From Aquabacterium sp. (GTDB lineage: Bacteria > Pseudomonadota > Gammaproteobacteria > Burkholderiales > Burkholderiaceae_C), in the NCBI GenBank assembly GCA_023150345.1, contig JAKLLB010000029.1, forward strand, positions 1 through 41,704: DNA of 41,704 nucleotides. The letters are read 5' to 3'. Below, piece after piece: positions 33,247 to 41,413 of the stretch. Made by a program: the position numbers and the translations under genes. Within the stretch, counting starts at the first letter, position 1, and each line of letters begins with the position of its first letter. The notes beneath the pieces were generated by a model. The model ran no database searches and was not told where the DNA came from. It worked only from the letters and a program-made list of their open reading frames with translations.

Positions 33247-33870
33247 CTAGCCGCGACGGTGGAAGTGGGCGACCGACCGCCCCCAGAGCAGGGCCAGAGC
33301 GGACAAGCCCGCCGGTGCAACCAGAGGGTGAAGGGATGCCGGCAGCACCAGCGCGACGACGCCACCGCAGGTTAGCAGGATGGCCAGCGATGCATACAGC
33401 GCGAAACGCTCCGGATCGTGGTGCAGGAACTCCTTGGACTTGATCACTCTGCTGATTGCGCCGTCCGCGACCGCTGCGGCAAGGAAGGCGGCCATCCAAG
33501 GCAGCCACTCCAGCATCGCCGACAGCCTGAAGGCGGCCAGCAGCACGAGTGCATCGATCGCACGAAAGTAGCTGTTCCCGAACAGCCGCCGGTTGACGGA
33601 AGCCATCTCCCTCGCCACGGCGCCGTCCACACCGCTGGCCGCCGACGCACCGGCGGTCGGGGGAATGGGCGTTGCCTCTTGTGCCGCGCCCTGGAGGACC
33701 AGCGCCCGGTCGAGGATCCGCAGCGCAGGCGTCTCGCCCCAGAGCGCTTCCATCGCCTGGTGCTCGCTTCGGATCTGCGCCAGGAACCGTTCCGGCGGTT
33801 GCGCCGATGGCAGGTAGAGCACCAGCACCAGCAGACAGAGCAGGGCGGCGATGCTGACGATGCGGATCAC
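33247..33870 (-). CDS. traJ: TraJ-like ICE membrane protein (DUF4400)
   Basis: A 207-aa inner-membrane protein of the DUF4400 family, encoded directly after traD in SXT/R391-type and related ICEs. It has an N-terminal helix (IVSIAALLCLLVLVLYLP), a soluble stretch with HQAMEALWGETPALRILDRA, and three more hydrophobic segments (about residues 100-190). I chose the GTG at 33870, which overlaps the traD stop as GTGA. Probably works with the coupling protein. It closes the traI-traD-traJ operon next to the defence island. Confidence 0.85.
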   Translation of the reverse strand: MIRIVSIAALLCLLVLVLYLPSAQPPERFLAQIRSEHQAMEALWGETPALRILDRALVLQGAAQEATPIPPTAGASAASGVDGAVAREMASVNRRLFGNSYFRAIDALVLLAAFRLSAMLEWLPWMAAFLAAAVADGAISRVIKSKEFLHHDPERFALYASLAILLTCGGVVALVLPASLHPLVAPAGLSALALLWGRSVAHFHRRG

Positions 33871-35816
33871 GACGGTTGCCCCGTCATCGCAGCTGGAGTC
33901 CGGATCGCCTTCGGTGGCGTCGAACGTGTTGCTCTGGGTTCGTCCGCATCCGGGTCGAGGATCGGAAACCGCCCCTTGATGATCCGCCCGCCCGACACCG
34001 AGGCGAAGTACTGCAGGTTGGGCAGCTTGCCCAGCACGTCGGCCGGCACCATCTCCTCGAAGCTCTCGGTGAGCTGCGTCGAGTAGCTCGACGAGAAGTC
34101 GCCCAGGTGTGCGTCGGCGCCGCTGCTCAGGCCCACGCGCACCGAGTGGATCGCGGTCTTGCCGAAGGTCTCGACCACGAAGTCCTGCGTCGGCCGGTCC
34201 TTGGAGCGCAGCGCGATCAGGTTGTTCAGGTTGCCCAGCGCCATGCGCGCCGCGTCTTCGCTGCCCAGCCGCTTGGCCAGGTCGGCCAGCGTCTGCATGG
34301 CGCAGGTGGTGAAGATGCCACCCTCGGCGCCCTTGTTCAGGATCTCGATCAGCGGCTGGTTGATGACGTTCGACACCTCGTCCACGAAGAGCGAGATGCG
34401 CCGGTAGCCGCCCAGGTTGTAGCGCATGCCCGCACGCGCGGCCAGGTCGGCCAGGGCCAGTGCGCCGATGGCGGTGGCGACAGACGGGTCGGGCAGGGAA
34501 TCCAGGCACATGTACAGCACGTGGCCGGCGCGCTCGATCTTCTCGAAATTCATGATCGGCCTCGCATCACCACCGTCGAAGGGGTCGGGCGACAGGCTGC
34601 GGCCGAGGTCGCCCGACGTCAGCATCGAGAGCACCGGCAGCAGGTTGGCGGTGATCTTCTGGTAGTGCTCGCGGTTGTGGCGGAAGGTGCGCACCTGGGC
34701 GTCGAGCACCTTGTTGCGCTGCGACTGCGGGACGTGGTGCTCGTAGAAGGCGACCAGGGCCAGCAGGTCCGCACTGGCCGCCTCCGACGGGCGCTTCATG
34801 TTGCCGCGGTGCGCATCGTGCAGCAGCTTCTTCATTTCCGGCTGGTCGCGCCAGCTGGCGCCGAGCAGCCGCTCGTAGAAGCGGCGCAGCGTCGCTTCCA
34901 GCACGGGCTCGATACCGCCCTCGATGTACTTGGTGAGCTTGACCAGATTCGGCCGCTCCTCCAGTTCGACCAAGCCCTGCACGACCACATTCACGGCGTC
35001 CCAGCCGAAGGCGGAGAAGGCGCCGGCCGTGTCCGGCGGCATGATTGACTGGATCCGCGAGGCGATCTCGGTGGGCTTCTGCCAGTTGAAGGTGAAGTCC
35101 AGGCGCACGCCGGCTTCAGGGAAGGCGGGGTGGAACTCGAGGAAGGTGTCGGGCTCGCGCCAGTCCTCGCAGGCGCGCTGCGTGACGCGCTTCAGGCGGC
35201 GGCTGTTCTTGGGGTCGATGACGATGACTACGTCGCCGCGACGTACGGCCTGCGTCACCAGGTTGGCCAGCGCCACGCCCTTGCCCGACTGGGTGGTGCC
35301 GACCAGCAGGGTGCCGCCTTCGAAGTTCTGCAGCGGCCGGTGCAGGGCCACCTCGCGTGGCTCGACGCCATGGATGTAGGGCAGGCCGATCTCGGCATCG
35401 GGTTGCGGGCGTGCGTCGTAGCCCAGCACCTGAAGCAGGCGGGGCGACACGGTGAACTCGCGGTAGTCGACCTTGGCCAGTTCGTAGAGACGCTGCGAGT
35501 GGACGGGCCGCCACTCGAAGCCAAAGCCCAGGAACACCGCGTCAGGCTTCTCCGTCCAGCGGGCGACGGCCCGTGTGTTCAGCACCTGGATGCCGCGGCC
35601 GGAGAGCGAGGCGCGCAGCACCAGGGTGTGAACGCCCTGCGCCAGCCGCAGGACGCCCATCGCCAGGCAGAAAGCGGCGAGCGGGAGTGCGAGCTGTCGC
35701 GGGAGGAGGCCCAGCCCGCCGGTCACCGCGAAGAACAGCAGGGCGGATGCCCAGACGGCGGCGGCGTACACCTCGTAGGCGCGCCGCCAGGGCATCTCGT
35801 AGCGGCGCATCAGCAT
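33867..35816 (-). CDS. traD: TraD, type IV coupling protein ATPase
   Basis: A 649-aa inner-membrane ATPase that couples the relaxosome to the channel. Two N-terminal helices (about 14-35 and 40-62) precede the ATPase domain with Walker A GTTQSGKG (173-180) and Walker B ISLFVDEVSNV (474-484). The segments FGWDAVNVVVQGLV and IFTTCAMQTLADLAKRLG are typical of ICE TraD proteins. The start ATG at 35816 is one base after the mobH stop; a longer frame upstream is inside mobH and has no family similarity. Confidence 0.93.
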   Translation of the reverse strand: MLMRRYEMPWRRAYEVYAAAVWASALLFFAVTGGLGLLPRQLALPLAAFCLAMGVLRLAQGVHTLVLRASLSGRGIQVLNTRAVARWTEKPDAVFLGFGFEWRPVHSQRLYELAKVDYREFTVSPRLLQVLGYDARPQPDAEIGLPYIHGVEPREVALHRPLQNFEGGTLLVGTTQSGKGVALANLVTQAVRRGDVVIVIDPKNSRRLKRVTQRACEDWREPDTFLEFHPAFPEAGVRLDFTFNWQKPTEIASRIQSIMPPDTAGAFSAFGWDAVNVVVQGLVELEERPNLVKLTKYIEGGIEPVLEATLRRFYERLLGASWRDQPEMKKLLHDAHRGNMKRPSEAASADLLALVAFYEHHVPQSQRNKVLDAQVRTFRHNREHYQKITANLLPVLSMLTSGDLGRSLSPDPFDGGDARPIMNFEKIERAGHVLYMCLDSLPDPSVATAIGALALADLAARAGMRYNLGGYRRISLFVDEVSNVINQPLIEILNKGAEGGIFTTCAMQTLADLAKRLGSEDAARMALGNLNNLIALRSKDRPTQDFVVETFGKTAIHSVRVGLSSGADAHLGDFSSSYSTQLTESFEEMVPADVLGKLPNLQYFASVSGGRIIKGRFPILDPDADEPRATRSTPPKAIRTPAAMTGQPS

Positions 35817-35817
35817 G

Positions 35818-37533
35818 TCAGGGCTCCTCGTGCGCGGCCGGCTCGAAGGCGGCAGGGTCCAAACCATCGATGCAGGCTGGGGCAACGACCAGCCCGATGG
35901 TCGGCTCGCCGCGGAAGTCGGCCGTGACGGTGGCCGGGCCATCCCGTCCGGCATGTACCAGCAGGCCGACATCGGCCAGCGCCCGACCCGCCAGCGCGGG
36001 CTGCACGCCACGCCGTTCCAGTTCAGCCAGCGGCACGAACAGGCCGGCCGCGACAGGTGCGGCGGCCGCAGCGCTGCCGGGCCCATTGAGGGTGCTGACG
36101 ATGGCCGCGAGGGCATCGCGCACGGCCGGGTTCAGGCGCATGGGCGCGTTCAGCTTGAAGGTGGGCGCCGCGGCCTGCGACGGGGAGGGCGGAGGGGGCG
36201 GCGACTGGACTGCGAGGTCGGCGACGACAGCGGAGGGCGGTGCCGGGGTCTGCGAGGCTGGCGGCGGGGACGTGCGAGCTGCCGGTGAAGTGGCCACATC
36301 GGTGGCGTCGAGCAATGAGAACTGGGTGCCGGGCGGCGGTACGGGGGCTGGCGCCGGTGCAGTCGCTGGCGTCTTCTGTGCGGTCCGCATGGCGCCAGGT
36401 GGGCAAACCAACGAGATGGTCAGTGGCTCGGCCGGCGGCGTGACACCGTTCAGCAGGATCGCCGGCGATGCCAGCTTCACAGCCTCCGCGGCGGTCTTCA
36501 ACTCAGGCGGCAGGACGAACCAGGTCGAGGCGCCGTCCGGCTGCCGCACGAAGACCCCGGCCTCCAGAAGCAGATCGAGCATCGTCTCAGGCGCCTTCGG
36601 GATGCCGGCCAACTGATCGGCTTCGAGGAGTGCCTGAACATCGTGGGCCGCCTGCGGCCACAGCAGGAACAGCCCGTCAGGCCCCAGCCAGGCGCGCGAC
36701 TTCTCCCGGTTCGGGAACCAGCTGGGACTGCCGGATGCCAGTCGGCGCATGGCGTCGACCAGGTACCGCTCGAAGTGCGAGCCGAACTGAGGCACGCCGT
36801 AGCGATCGGCGTTGGCCTGCAGGTTCCGGTCGATCACCAGCGCAAAAGAACGACGCACCAGCGCGTCGAGGACGTTGTGGTCACGGTAGACCGGCTGCCC
36901 GCTGATGCTGGAAAGGAGGTGCGGGACGATGACGTTGTTGTCCTGCGCCAGGTACTGGAGCGTGGCTCCCGGCACGACCAAGGGCAGTGCGAACACGCCC
37001 AGGCCGCGCGACTCGGTGGCGTTCGGCCGCCAGCGAACGAAGTAGCGAGTGGCACTGCGCGATGCCAGCCAGTCACCCAGGGGGATGAGGAACTGCGGCC
37101 ACTCGCCGCCCGCCTCGTCGGTCACGATCAGGTGGCTGAGCACCCGGTGCAGTTCGCAACACAGGCCACCGATGAAGGTGGCCAGGCGCCAGCGCGGTTC
37201 AAGCTGGCGGCGCGCCGAGATCGTCGATCGTCCGGAGAAGATGTGCGCGTCGGTGCCTTGCAGGCTGTAGAACGCGACCTCCAGCCCGAGGTTCAGCAGG
37301 CCGGTAGGTGAGCTGAAGTAATTGTCGGCGGTGGCGGGGAGAAGGTGGACATAGCCGGCATAGCGCTGCAGCAGCGGTTGCACCTCCGCGTCGAAGGTGT
37401 CGCGGGACAGGCCGAAGCACAGGCGGATGCGGCTGACGAGGCCGTCGGCCGCTGCTAGCACGTCAGGGACGGGCAGGGCGGCGAAGCCCGGGTCGGACGC
37501 TGGAAAGGCTCCGTGGGAAGCTGACGAAAGCAT
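35818..37533 (-). CDS. traI: MobH-family (TraI_2) relaxase, variant
   Basis: A 571-aa protein encoded immediately upstream of traD, the position of the relaxase in MobH elements. The N-terminal domain matches ICE TraI_2 proteins: residues 69-89 (ADNYFSSPTGLLNLGLEVAFY), LEPRWRLATFIGGLCCELHRVLSHLIVTDE (111-140) and WPQFLIPLGDWL. In canonical MobH the histidine cluster and an HD pair bind metal; here those positions read DNYF, NLG and ELH. The C-terminal third is a proline/alanine-rich linker (about 375-470) followed by a TraI C-terminal domain (about 475-560). ATG at 37533. Expected to nick oriT, though the altered residues leave this open. Confidence 0.82.
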   Translation of the reverse strand: MLSSASHGAFPASDPGFAALPVPDVLAAADGLVSRIRLCFGLSRDTFDAEVQPLLQRYAGYVHLLPATADNYFSSPTGLLNLGLEVAFYSLQGTDAHIFSGRSTISARRQLEPRWRLATFIGGLCCELHRVLSHLIVTDEAGGEWPQFLIPLGDWLASRSATRYFVRWRPNATESRGLGVFALPLVVPGATLQYLAQDNNVIVPHLLSSISGQPVYRDHNVLDALVRRSFALVIDRNLQANADRYGVPQFGSHFERYLVDAMRRLASGSPSWFPNREKSRAWLGPDGLFLLWPQAAHDVQALLEADQLAGIPKAPETMLDLLLEAGVFVRQPDGASTWFVLPPELKTAAEAVKLASPAILLNGVTPPAEPLTISLVCPPGAMRTAQKTPATAPAPAPVPPPGTQFSLLDATDVATSPAARTSPPPASQTPAPPSAVVADLAVQSPPPPPSPSQAAAPTFKLNAPMRLNPAVRDALAAIVSTLNGPGSAAAAAPVAAGLFVPLAELERRGVQPALAGRALADVGLLVHAGRDGPATVTADFRGEPTIGLVVAPACIDGLDPAAFEPAAHEEP

Positions 37534-37708
37534 GGCGATTGCAGGCGAGCACCCGCGGCCATGTTGATGGACACGGTTGAACGCCGACACCTGAAAGGAT
37601 CACTCTCGGGCACGGCTTTCGACACCAGGCGTCGGCGGCAGGCCTGATCCGACATCGCTTGCGGTCGACATCGGGCGTGCGTCGTCCGCGTTCATACACC
37701 GCCATGGC

Positions 37709-37730
37709 GGGCTGCTGTCGGGCTGCTGTC
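37709..37730. repeat. Perfect 11-base tandem repeat between mobH and the HTH gene
   Basis: GGGCTGCTGTC occurs twice in direct succession (37709-37719 and 37720-37730), in the 248-base divergent region between mobH and the HTH gene, 52 bases before the HTH start. Could be a paired operator; a chance repeat is possible. Confidence 0.4.
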
Positions 37731-37781
37731 GTGGTCAGCGCCGTCGGTGCTTTCGATACTGCATGCCATCGATGTCCTACC

Positions 37782-38492
37782 ATGGAGAACTTTGTGATTG
37801 ACACCGCCGAAAGAGTGACGACCGCTCGCCTGCTGACCCCAGCCGAACTCGGCCTGTGCGTGCGGCTCTTCCGGGAGATGCGCCAGTGGTCTCAGGAGCA
37901 GTTGGCTGAAATCTCCGGGCTCAACGTCCGCACGATCCAGCGGGTCGAACAGGGCCTGGCGGCCACCCTGGACACGCGAAGGGCTCTGGCCGGTGCGTTC
38001 GAGTTCGAGGATCTGGATGTACTGAACAAGCCTTTCGCGATCCCGACGGAAGAGGAGATCAAGGCACAGAAGGCAAAGTTCGATCGCGAACACGTCACCT
38101 TGACTGCACTCCCGCTGACGACGGGGAAGCAGTTGGCCAAGCTCGCCGAAGCTCACATGATGGATCTGTCGGAGCCTGGGTTCGAGCTCGAGCGGGAGGC
38201 GGACGAGGCGTTCGCCGGATTGGTGGACTACTTCAGGGAGTACCGTGACTGCGCGGACCTCTACACCGAGTCGACCAAGTTCGAGGTGTACGACGAACTG
38301 CAGTCCCGCATCGATGGCCTGAAGGCGCTCGGCGTGTCATTGCGCTATGCCGAACGCAAGATGCAGGTGAAGTGGGGAACCGACCCCGATGCCAAGCCGA
38401 TGCCGGTAAGCGTTCTGTACGTTGTCGCTTTCCCGCTGGGCAAGGAGCCGGACCAGTTTGCGACACCGAAGTCCGGCGGCATCCGCTTGTGA
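37782..38492 (+). CDS. XRE-type helix-turn-helix protein
   Basis: A 236-aa protein with an N-terminal HTH_3 domain (about residues 25-68: LFREMRQWSQEQLAEISGLNVRTIQRVEQG). The rest, an acidic helical region with FELEREADEAFAGLVDYFREY and a C-terminal part with VSVLYVVAFPLG, is not recognised. The ATG at 37782 begins the conserved part. Divergent from the mobH-traD-traJ operon, so it may regulate transfer, or it may be a domain-fused stress or immunity regulator. Convergent with flhC. Confidence 0.78.
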   Translation: MENFVIDTAERVTTARLLTPAELGLCVRLFREMRQWSQEQLAEISGLNVRTIQRVEQGLAATLDTRRALAGAFEFEDLDVLNKPFAIPTEEEIKAQKAKFDREHVTLTALPLTTGKQLAKLAEAHMMDLSEPGFELEREADEAFAGLVDYFREYRDCADLYTESTKFEVYDELQSRIDGLKALGVSLRYAERKMQVKWGTDPDAKPMPVSVLYVVAFPLGKEPDQFATPKSGGIRL

Positions 38493-38592
38493 TGCAAATA
38501 GGACGCTGTGCCGTCCACGCCAGATCGGAATTGCTTCCTCTGTATCTCGCATCGCCATCCGACAGTGAAGGTCCTGCTGCGAACCGATTGGC

Positions 38593-39252
38593 TCAAGTCT
38601 GGCTTTCGCTCGTCGAGGACGTGCCAGCCTGCCCCGTCGACGAGCCGAAGGAACGCTGCAGCAGGACGAGCATCCCCAACTGCTCCGCACTCGGCGCAGC
38701 CAGCGGCTGCACCGGAAACGCCCCCTGCACCCGCGGGTCCGTGCCGTACCGCTGCACCAGCTTGCAGAACGGGCAGTGGTCGTTCGACCGCGCCACGGAG
38801 CCGAAGGCCGCCAGGAACTCGCTGTGGCAGGTCGGGCAGGTGACGAGCGAGAAGCTCCTCGTGTCGGTGAGCCACAGGCCATCCGTGTGCGCGGCCAGAT
38901 CGAAGGCGCGGTCGAAGCTGATGCGGTGCGGCGGCTGGCAGATGCCGACGTAGTGGCGGTAGGCGCCGACGAGCGCTTCGCCCGCAGGGAAGTCGGCGTC
39001 GCGCAGACGGCGGTACAGGGCCACGACGATCGAGGCCTCGGCGCGGTGGAGCAGGTTGGCGCCGTGGTACCACTCCGGGGAGTCCGGCGAGCGCCCTCGA
39101 GGCACGGCCATGCGGTCCGGGAAGAGCAGGCGCAGCGCCTCGCGGGGTGGCAGGCCCGTCAGATGGCCGATGGTGCGCACGCGTGCACCGCAGGCCGCGC
39201 AGGCCTTGGCCAGTGCCAGGGCGCGCAACTGGCGATCGACCCGCGACTGCAT
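38593..39252 (-). CDS. flhC: FlhC-family transcriptional activator (SetC-like)
   Basis: A 219-aa protein of the FlhC family. The zinc site is intact: CPTC and CPFC with cysteines at 139, 142, 160 and 163, close to the spacing of E. coli FlhC. It also has the N-terminal CAACGARVRTIGHLTGLP helix-turn-helix-like region and the ICQPPHRISFDRAFDLA segment. With FlhD it would form a heterohexameric activator. No flagellar genes are nearby; in SXT/R391 and IncA/C elements such pairs (SetCD, AcaCD) switch on transfer genes, so this is the probable master activator. It begins 24 bases after flhD. Confidence 0.9.
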   Translation of the reverse strand: MQSRVDRQLRALALAKACAACGARVRTIGHLTGLPPREALRLLFPDRMAVPRGRSPDSPEWYHGANLLHRAEASIVVALYRRLRDADFPAGEALVGAYRHYVGICQPPHRISFDRAFDLAAHTDGLWLTDTRSFSLVTCPTCHSEFLAAFGSVARSNDHCPFCKLVQRYGTDPRVQGAFPVQPLAAPSAEQLGMLVLLQRSFGSSTGQAGTSSTSESQT

Positions 39253-39276
39253 GGCGTATGACCGGGAAACTGGGCG

Positions 39277-39582
39277 TCAGGCTGCCGAACTGGCCGTCAC
39301 ATGGCGGGGGGCGTGGACCGCGGCCAGCGGTCGCGCCAGCGGCAGCGGCGTGTCGAGCAGGCTGACCAGGTCGCGGCGCGGCGGGAAGAGCGTGGCGTCA
39401 CCCAGGTTGGCCACGATGGCCATCAGCTGCTGGACGCTCATCGTGCCGAGCCGCTCTGCCTGCATGGCGTCGAGCGAGAAGCGGCAGCACGCCGCCGTTC
39501 GGTCGTGGAGGATGCCGTCGCGGATGGTGAGCAGCAGGGTCAGGTTGGCGATCTGCACATCGGAGAGCTGGACCTGGTTCAT
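39277..39582 (-). CDS. flhD: FlhD-family transcriptional activator (SetD-like)
   Basis: A 101-aa protein with the FlhD fold pattern: QIANLTLLLTIRDGILHDRTAACCRFSLD, then LGTMSVQQLMAIVANLGDATLFPPR, aligning with LLLAQRLIVQDKASAMFRL and [20 protein letters not shown] of enterobacterial FlhD. It is a little shorter than the usual 113-119. I chose the ATG at 39582, since the open frame upstream is non-homologous. It precedes flhC in one operon and should form the complex with it. Confidence 0.82.
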   Translation of the reverse strand: MNQVQLSDVQIANLTLLLTIRDGILHDRTAACCRFSLDAMQAERLGTMSVQQLMAIVANLGDATLFPPRRDLVSLLDTPLPLARPLAAVHAPRHVTASSAA

Positions 39583-39769
39583 GGTGCGTCCTCGCGTGGG
39601 GACCACGAGCCCGTGCAGGGCAGGGTGGAGGGGTTGGTCGATGGATGCGGGTCGTGTTGCGGTGGCTGAAGGAAGGGTTCCGGCGCTGTGCGGCCAGCAT
39701 AGGGTGGGCGACAGGTCGACTTCAATGGGCGGCGCGGGCCTGTGCATCTGCTTACCGAATTGCCACTCG

Positions 39770-39784
39770 CAAGCCCTGGCGAAT
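39770..39784 (-). promoter_or_regulatory. 15-base motif shared with the traN upstream region
   Basis: On the minus strand ATTCGCCAGGGCTTG, against ATTCGCCAAGGCTTG at 3403-3417. Same orientation relative to the downstream gene in both places (188 bases before flhD, 75 before traN). Confidence 0.4.
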
Positions 39785-39878
39785 TCCGGCGAATGCGTGA
39801 GCGCGACCGCATGACTCGATGTGCGGCGTGAACGACGCCCTTGTCGGGGCGCCGTGCAACGTCGGCGCCGGCACGTTC

Positions 39879-39904
39879 GGCGAACGGGGTTGCCCCCGCT
39901 CGCC
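39879..39904 (-). terminator. Hairpin downstream of the DUF932 gene
   Basis: GGCGA-A-CGGGG pairs with CCCCG-C-TCGCC around a four-base loop (two five-base stem halves with one mismatch). It lies 31 bases past the DUF932 stop. There is no T-tract, so it is a weak terminator candidate. Confidence 0.35.
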
Positions 39905-39934
39905 GTCGTGCCGGACTGCCTGCTCAGGCCGTGC

Positions 39935-40999
39935 TCAGATCGCTTCGGCCAGGCCCTTCCACTCGGCGGTGCCGAGCTCGATCAGCTTGCCGCCCAGCGC
40001 CTCGAACTCCGTGGCGCGGTCGTAGTCGTCGATCTCCTGGCTGTAGTGCGTCACCGCATTGACCAGCCCGTAGCCCGAGAGCTCGCCCTCGGTGATCAGA
40101 TGCCGCAGCACGCCCGAGCGCTCGACGTCGTTGAGCGTGTAGCGCTGGGCCAGCACCTCGACCGTCCTCACCGGGTCGCCGACGAGGGGGATCTTCAGCG
40201 TCTTCTGCAGCTTCTGCGCCGTCTGCCGGAAGCTCGCCTCCGACACCGCCGCCTGCACCACGTCGCGCACCTTCAGGAAGAAGGCCTTGTCGTCGGCACG
40301 CAGGGTGTCGTCCTGGTAGACCTGCAGGCCCTCGTCCTCGGTGCCGAGCGAACGGCCCACATGCGTCTTGCGCAGCGACCGGTCGGCCGCGATCAGGCCG
40401 TTGCGGCAGACCAGCCGGTACAGCAGCGGCTGCACCGACAGCGTGCCCTGGCCGACCTCGGAGTTCGAGATCACCACGCCGGCCTGCACCACGTCGCCCG
40501 GCGCCATCTCGTAGGTCAGGCGGGAGGTGATGCACTTCAGGTACATGCGCGTCTCGGTCAGCTCGACCGACTCGAAGCGCACGTCGGGCAGCTGCTGCAG
40601 GATGGGCAGCACGCTCTCGGCGAGGTCGAAGTTGTCGAGCCGGCGGTAACGGTCCGACAGCACCGCGCGCACCTGGCCGTCCAGGGTGCGCAGCATGCGC
40701 CGGTCGTCCTCGCTCTGCAGCCAGGTGTTGACGTTGCGGTCCAGCAGCACCGGTTGTTCCTCGCGCATGCGCTCGAAGTACGCGTGCGGGATCTTCAGCT
40801 TGTCGGCCAGCTGGCGGCGCGCCAGCGGCGTGACGCCGTAGCGCACCGGGTTGCCGGCTTCATTGACGACGATGTGCGTCTGACCGTCGTCGCCGGTGCT
40901 GTGGTGCACCAGCTGCGACGGCACGATCAGGTCCTTCTTCGAGTGCAGCTGGCGCTCCAGTTCCTGGGCCAGGCTCACGAGGGTACGTCCGCTCTTCAT
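39935..40999 (-). CDS. DUF932 phage/plasmid-like protein
   Basis: A 354-aa protein of the DUF932 family, found widely on plasmids, phages and ICEs; its function is unknown. Recognisable features are GVTPLARRQLADKLKIPHAYFERM, AVLSDRYRRLDNFDLAESVLP, and RLVCRNGLIAADRSLRKTHVG (C-terminal half). The ATG at 40999 has GGAGAAAG just upstream, and the longer open frame before it is not conserved. Cytoplasmic. It stands alone between flhDC and a Toprim gene, in the maintenance part of the element. Confidence 0.88.
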   Translation of the reverse strand: MKSGRTLVSLAQELERQLHSKKDLIVPSQLVHHSTGDDGQTHIVVNEAGNPVRYGVTPLARRQLADKLKIPHAYFERMREEQPVLLDRNVNTWLQSEDDRRMLRTLDGQVRAVLSDRYRRLDNFDLAESVLPILQQLPDVRFESVELTETRMYLKCITSRLTYEMAPGDVVQAGVVISNSEVGQGTLSVQPLLYRLVCRNGLIAADRSLRKTHVGRSLGTEDEGLQVYQDDTLRADDKAFFLKVRDVVQAAVSEASFRQTAQKLQKTLKIPLVGDPVRTVEVLAQRYTLNDVERSGVLRHLITEGELSGYGLVNAVTHYSQEIDDYDRATEFEALGGKLIELGTAEWKGLAEAI

Positions 41000-41413
41000 G
41001 ACTTTCTCCAATCGGGTTGGGGTGGGTGAGAAGCGGGGACGGCACGGCCCACGTCGGGGCACGGGTCCCCGCAGTGGGTTGACGACGACAACTCGCCGGA
41101 TGCAGCGCGTCCTGGGTAGGTTGACGATGCCTCGGCGAGGCAGGGGCGCGACTTCGGTGACACGGGTGTCGCCATCGATCGCGCGGGATCTCCAGGGCTG
41201 CCTTCGTGGCGCCGTTTGGCGTCACCTGGTCTGGCAGCTACCAGTCGGGAAACGACGGGGGGAGCCCGCCGGCCGCATGGCCGACTGCGCCTGACCTTTT
41301 CGCCGGCACCGGCAGGTCGTGGCGCAGGGCATGCGCCGACCCGTCCAGTGCCGCTGAAAAAGCGGGTGCGGCCCGCCGTGGCTCGCCGCACCCCAAGCTT
41401 CATGACCTCTGCC
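41000..41413. other. Non-coding region between the Toprim and DUF932 genes
   Basis: These 414 bases hold a terminator for the Toprim gene at the right end and the ribosome site of the DUF932 gene at the left end. Short GC-rich open frames in between have no family features. The middle has several short inverted repeats (for example GGTGACAC/GTGTCGCC near 41156-41175) but nothing I can name. Confidence 0.5.
41356..41393 (-). terminator. Rho-independent terminator of the Toprim gene
   Basis: GGGTGCGGC (41364-41372) and GCCGCACCC (41385-41393) form a perfect nine-base stem with a 12-base loop. On the minus strand it is followed at once by GCTTTTT, the expected T-tract. It lies 21 bases past the Toprim stop. 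Confidence 0.75.

Larger units (their letters stand above)
39583..39934. promoter_or_regulatory. Upstream region of flhDC, non-coding
   Basis: The 352 bases between flhD and the DUF932 gene hold no credible gene. They contain an imperfect palindrome GAATTGCC...GGCGAATTC (39757-39786), which includes CAAGCCCTGGCGAAT (39770-39784), a 14-of-15 match to a sequence upstream of traN. This is the likely control region for the activator operon. Confidence 0.5.

Noticed and set aside
33867-36116. Longer TraD start about 300 bases upstream
   Set aside because: The extra 100 codons lie inside the relaxase gene in another frame and show no similarity to TraD; the ATG at 35816 is one base after the relaxase stop.
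38593-39582. Chromosomal flagellar master operon
   Set aside because: No flagellar or chemotaxis genes are near, and the surroundings are mobile-element genes.
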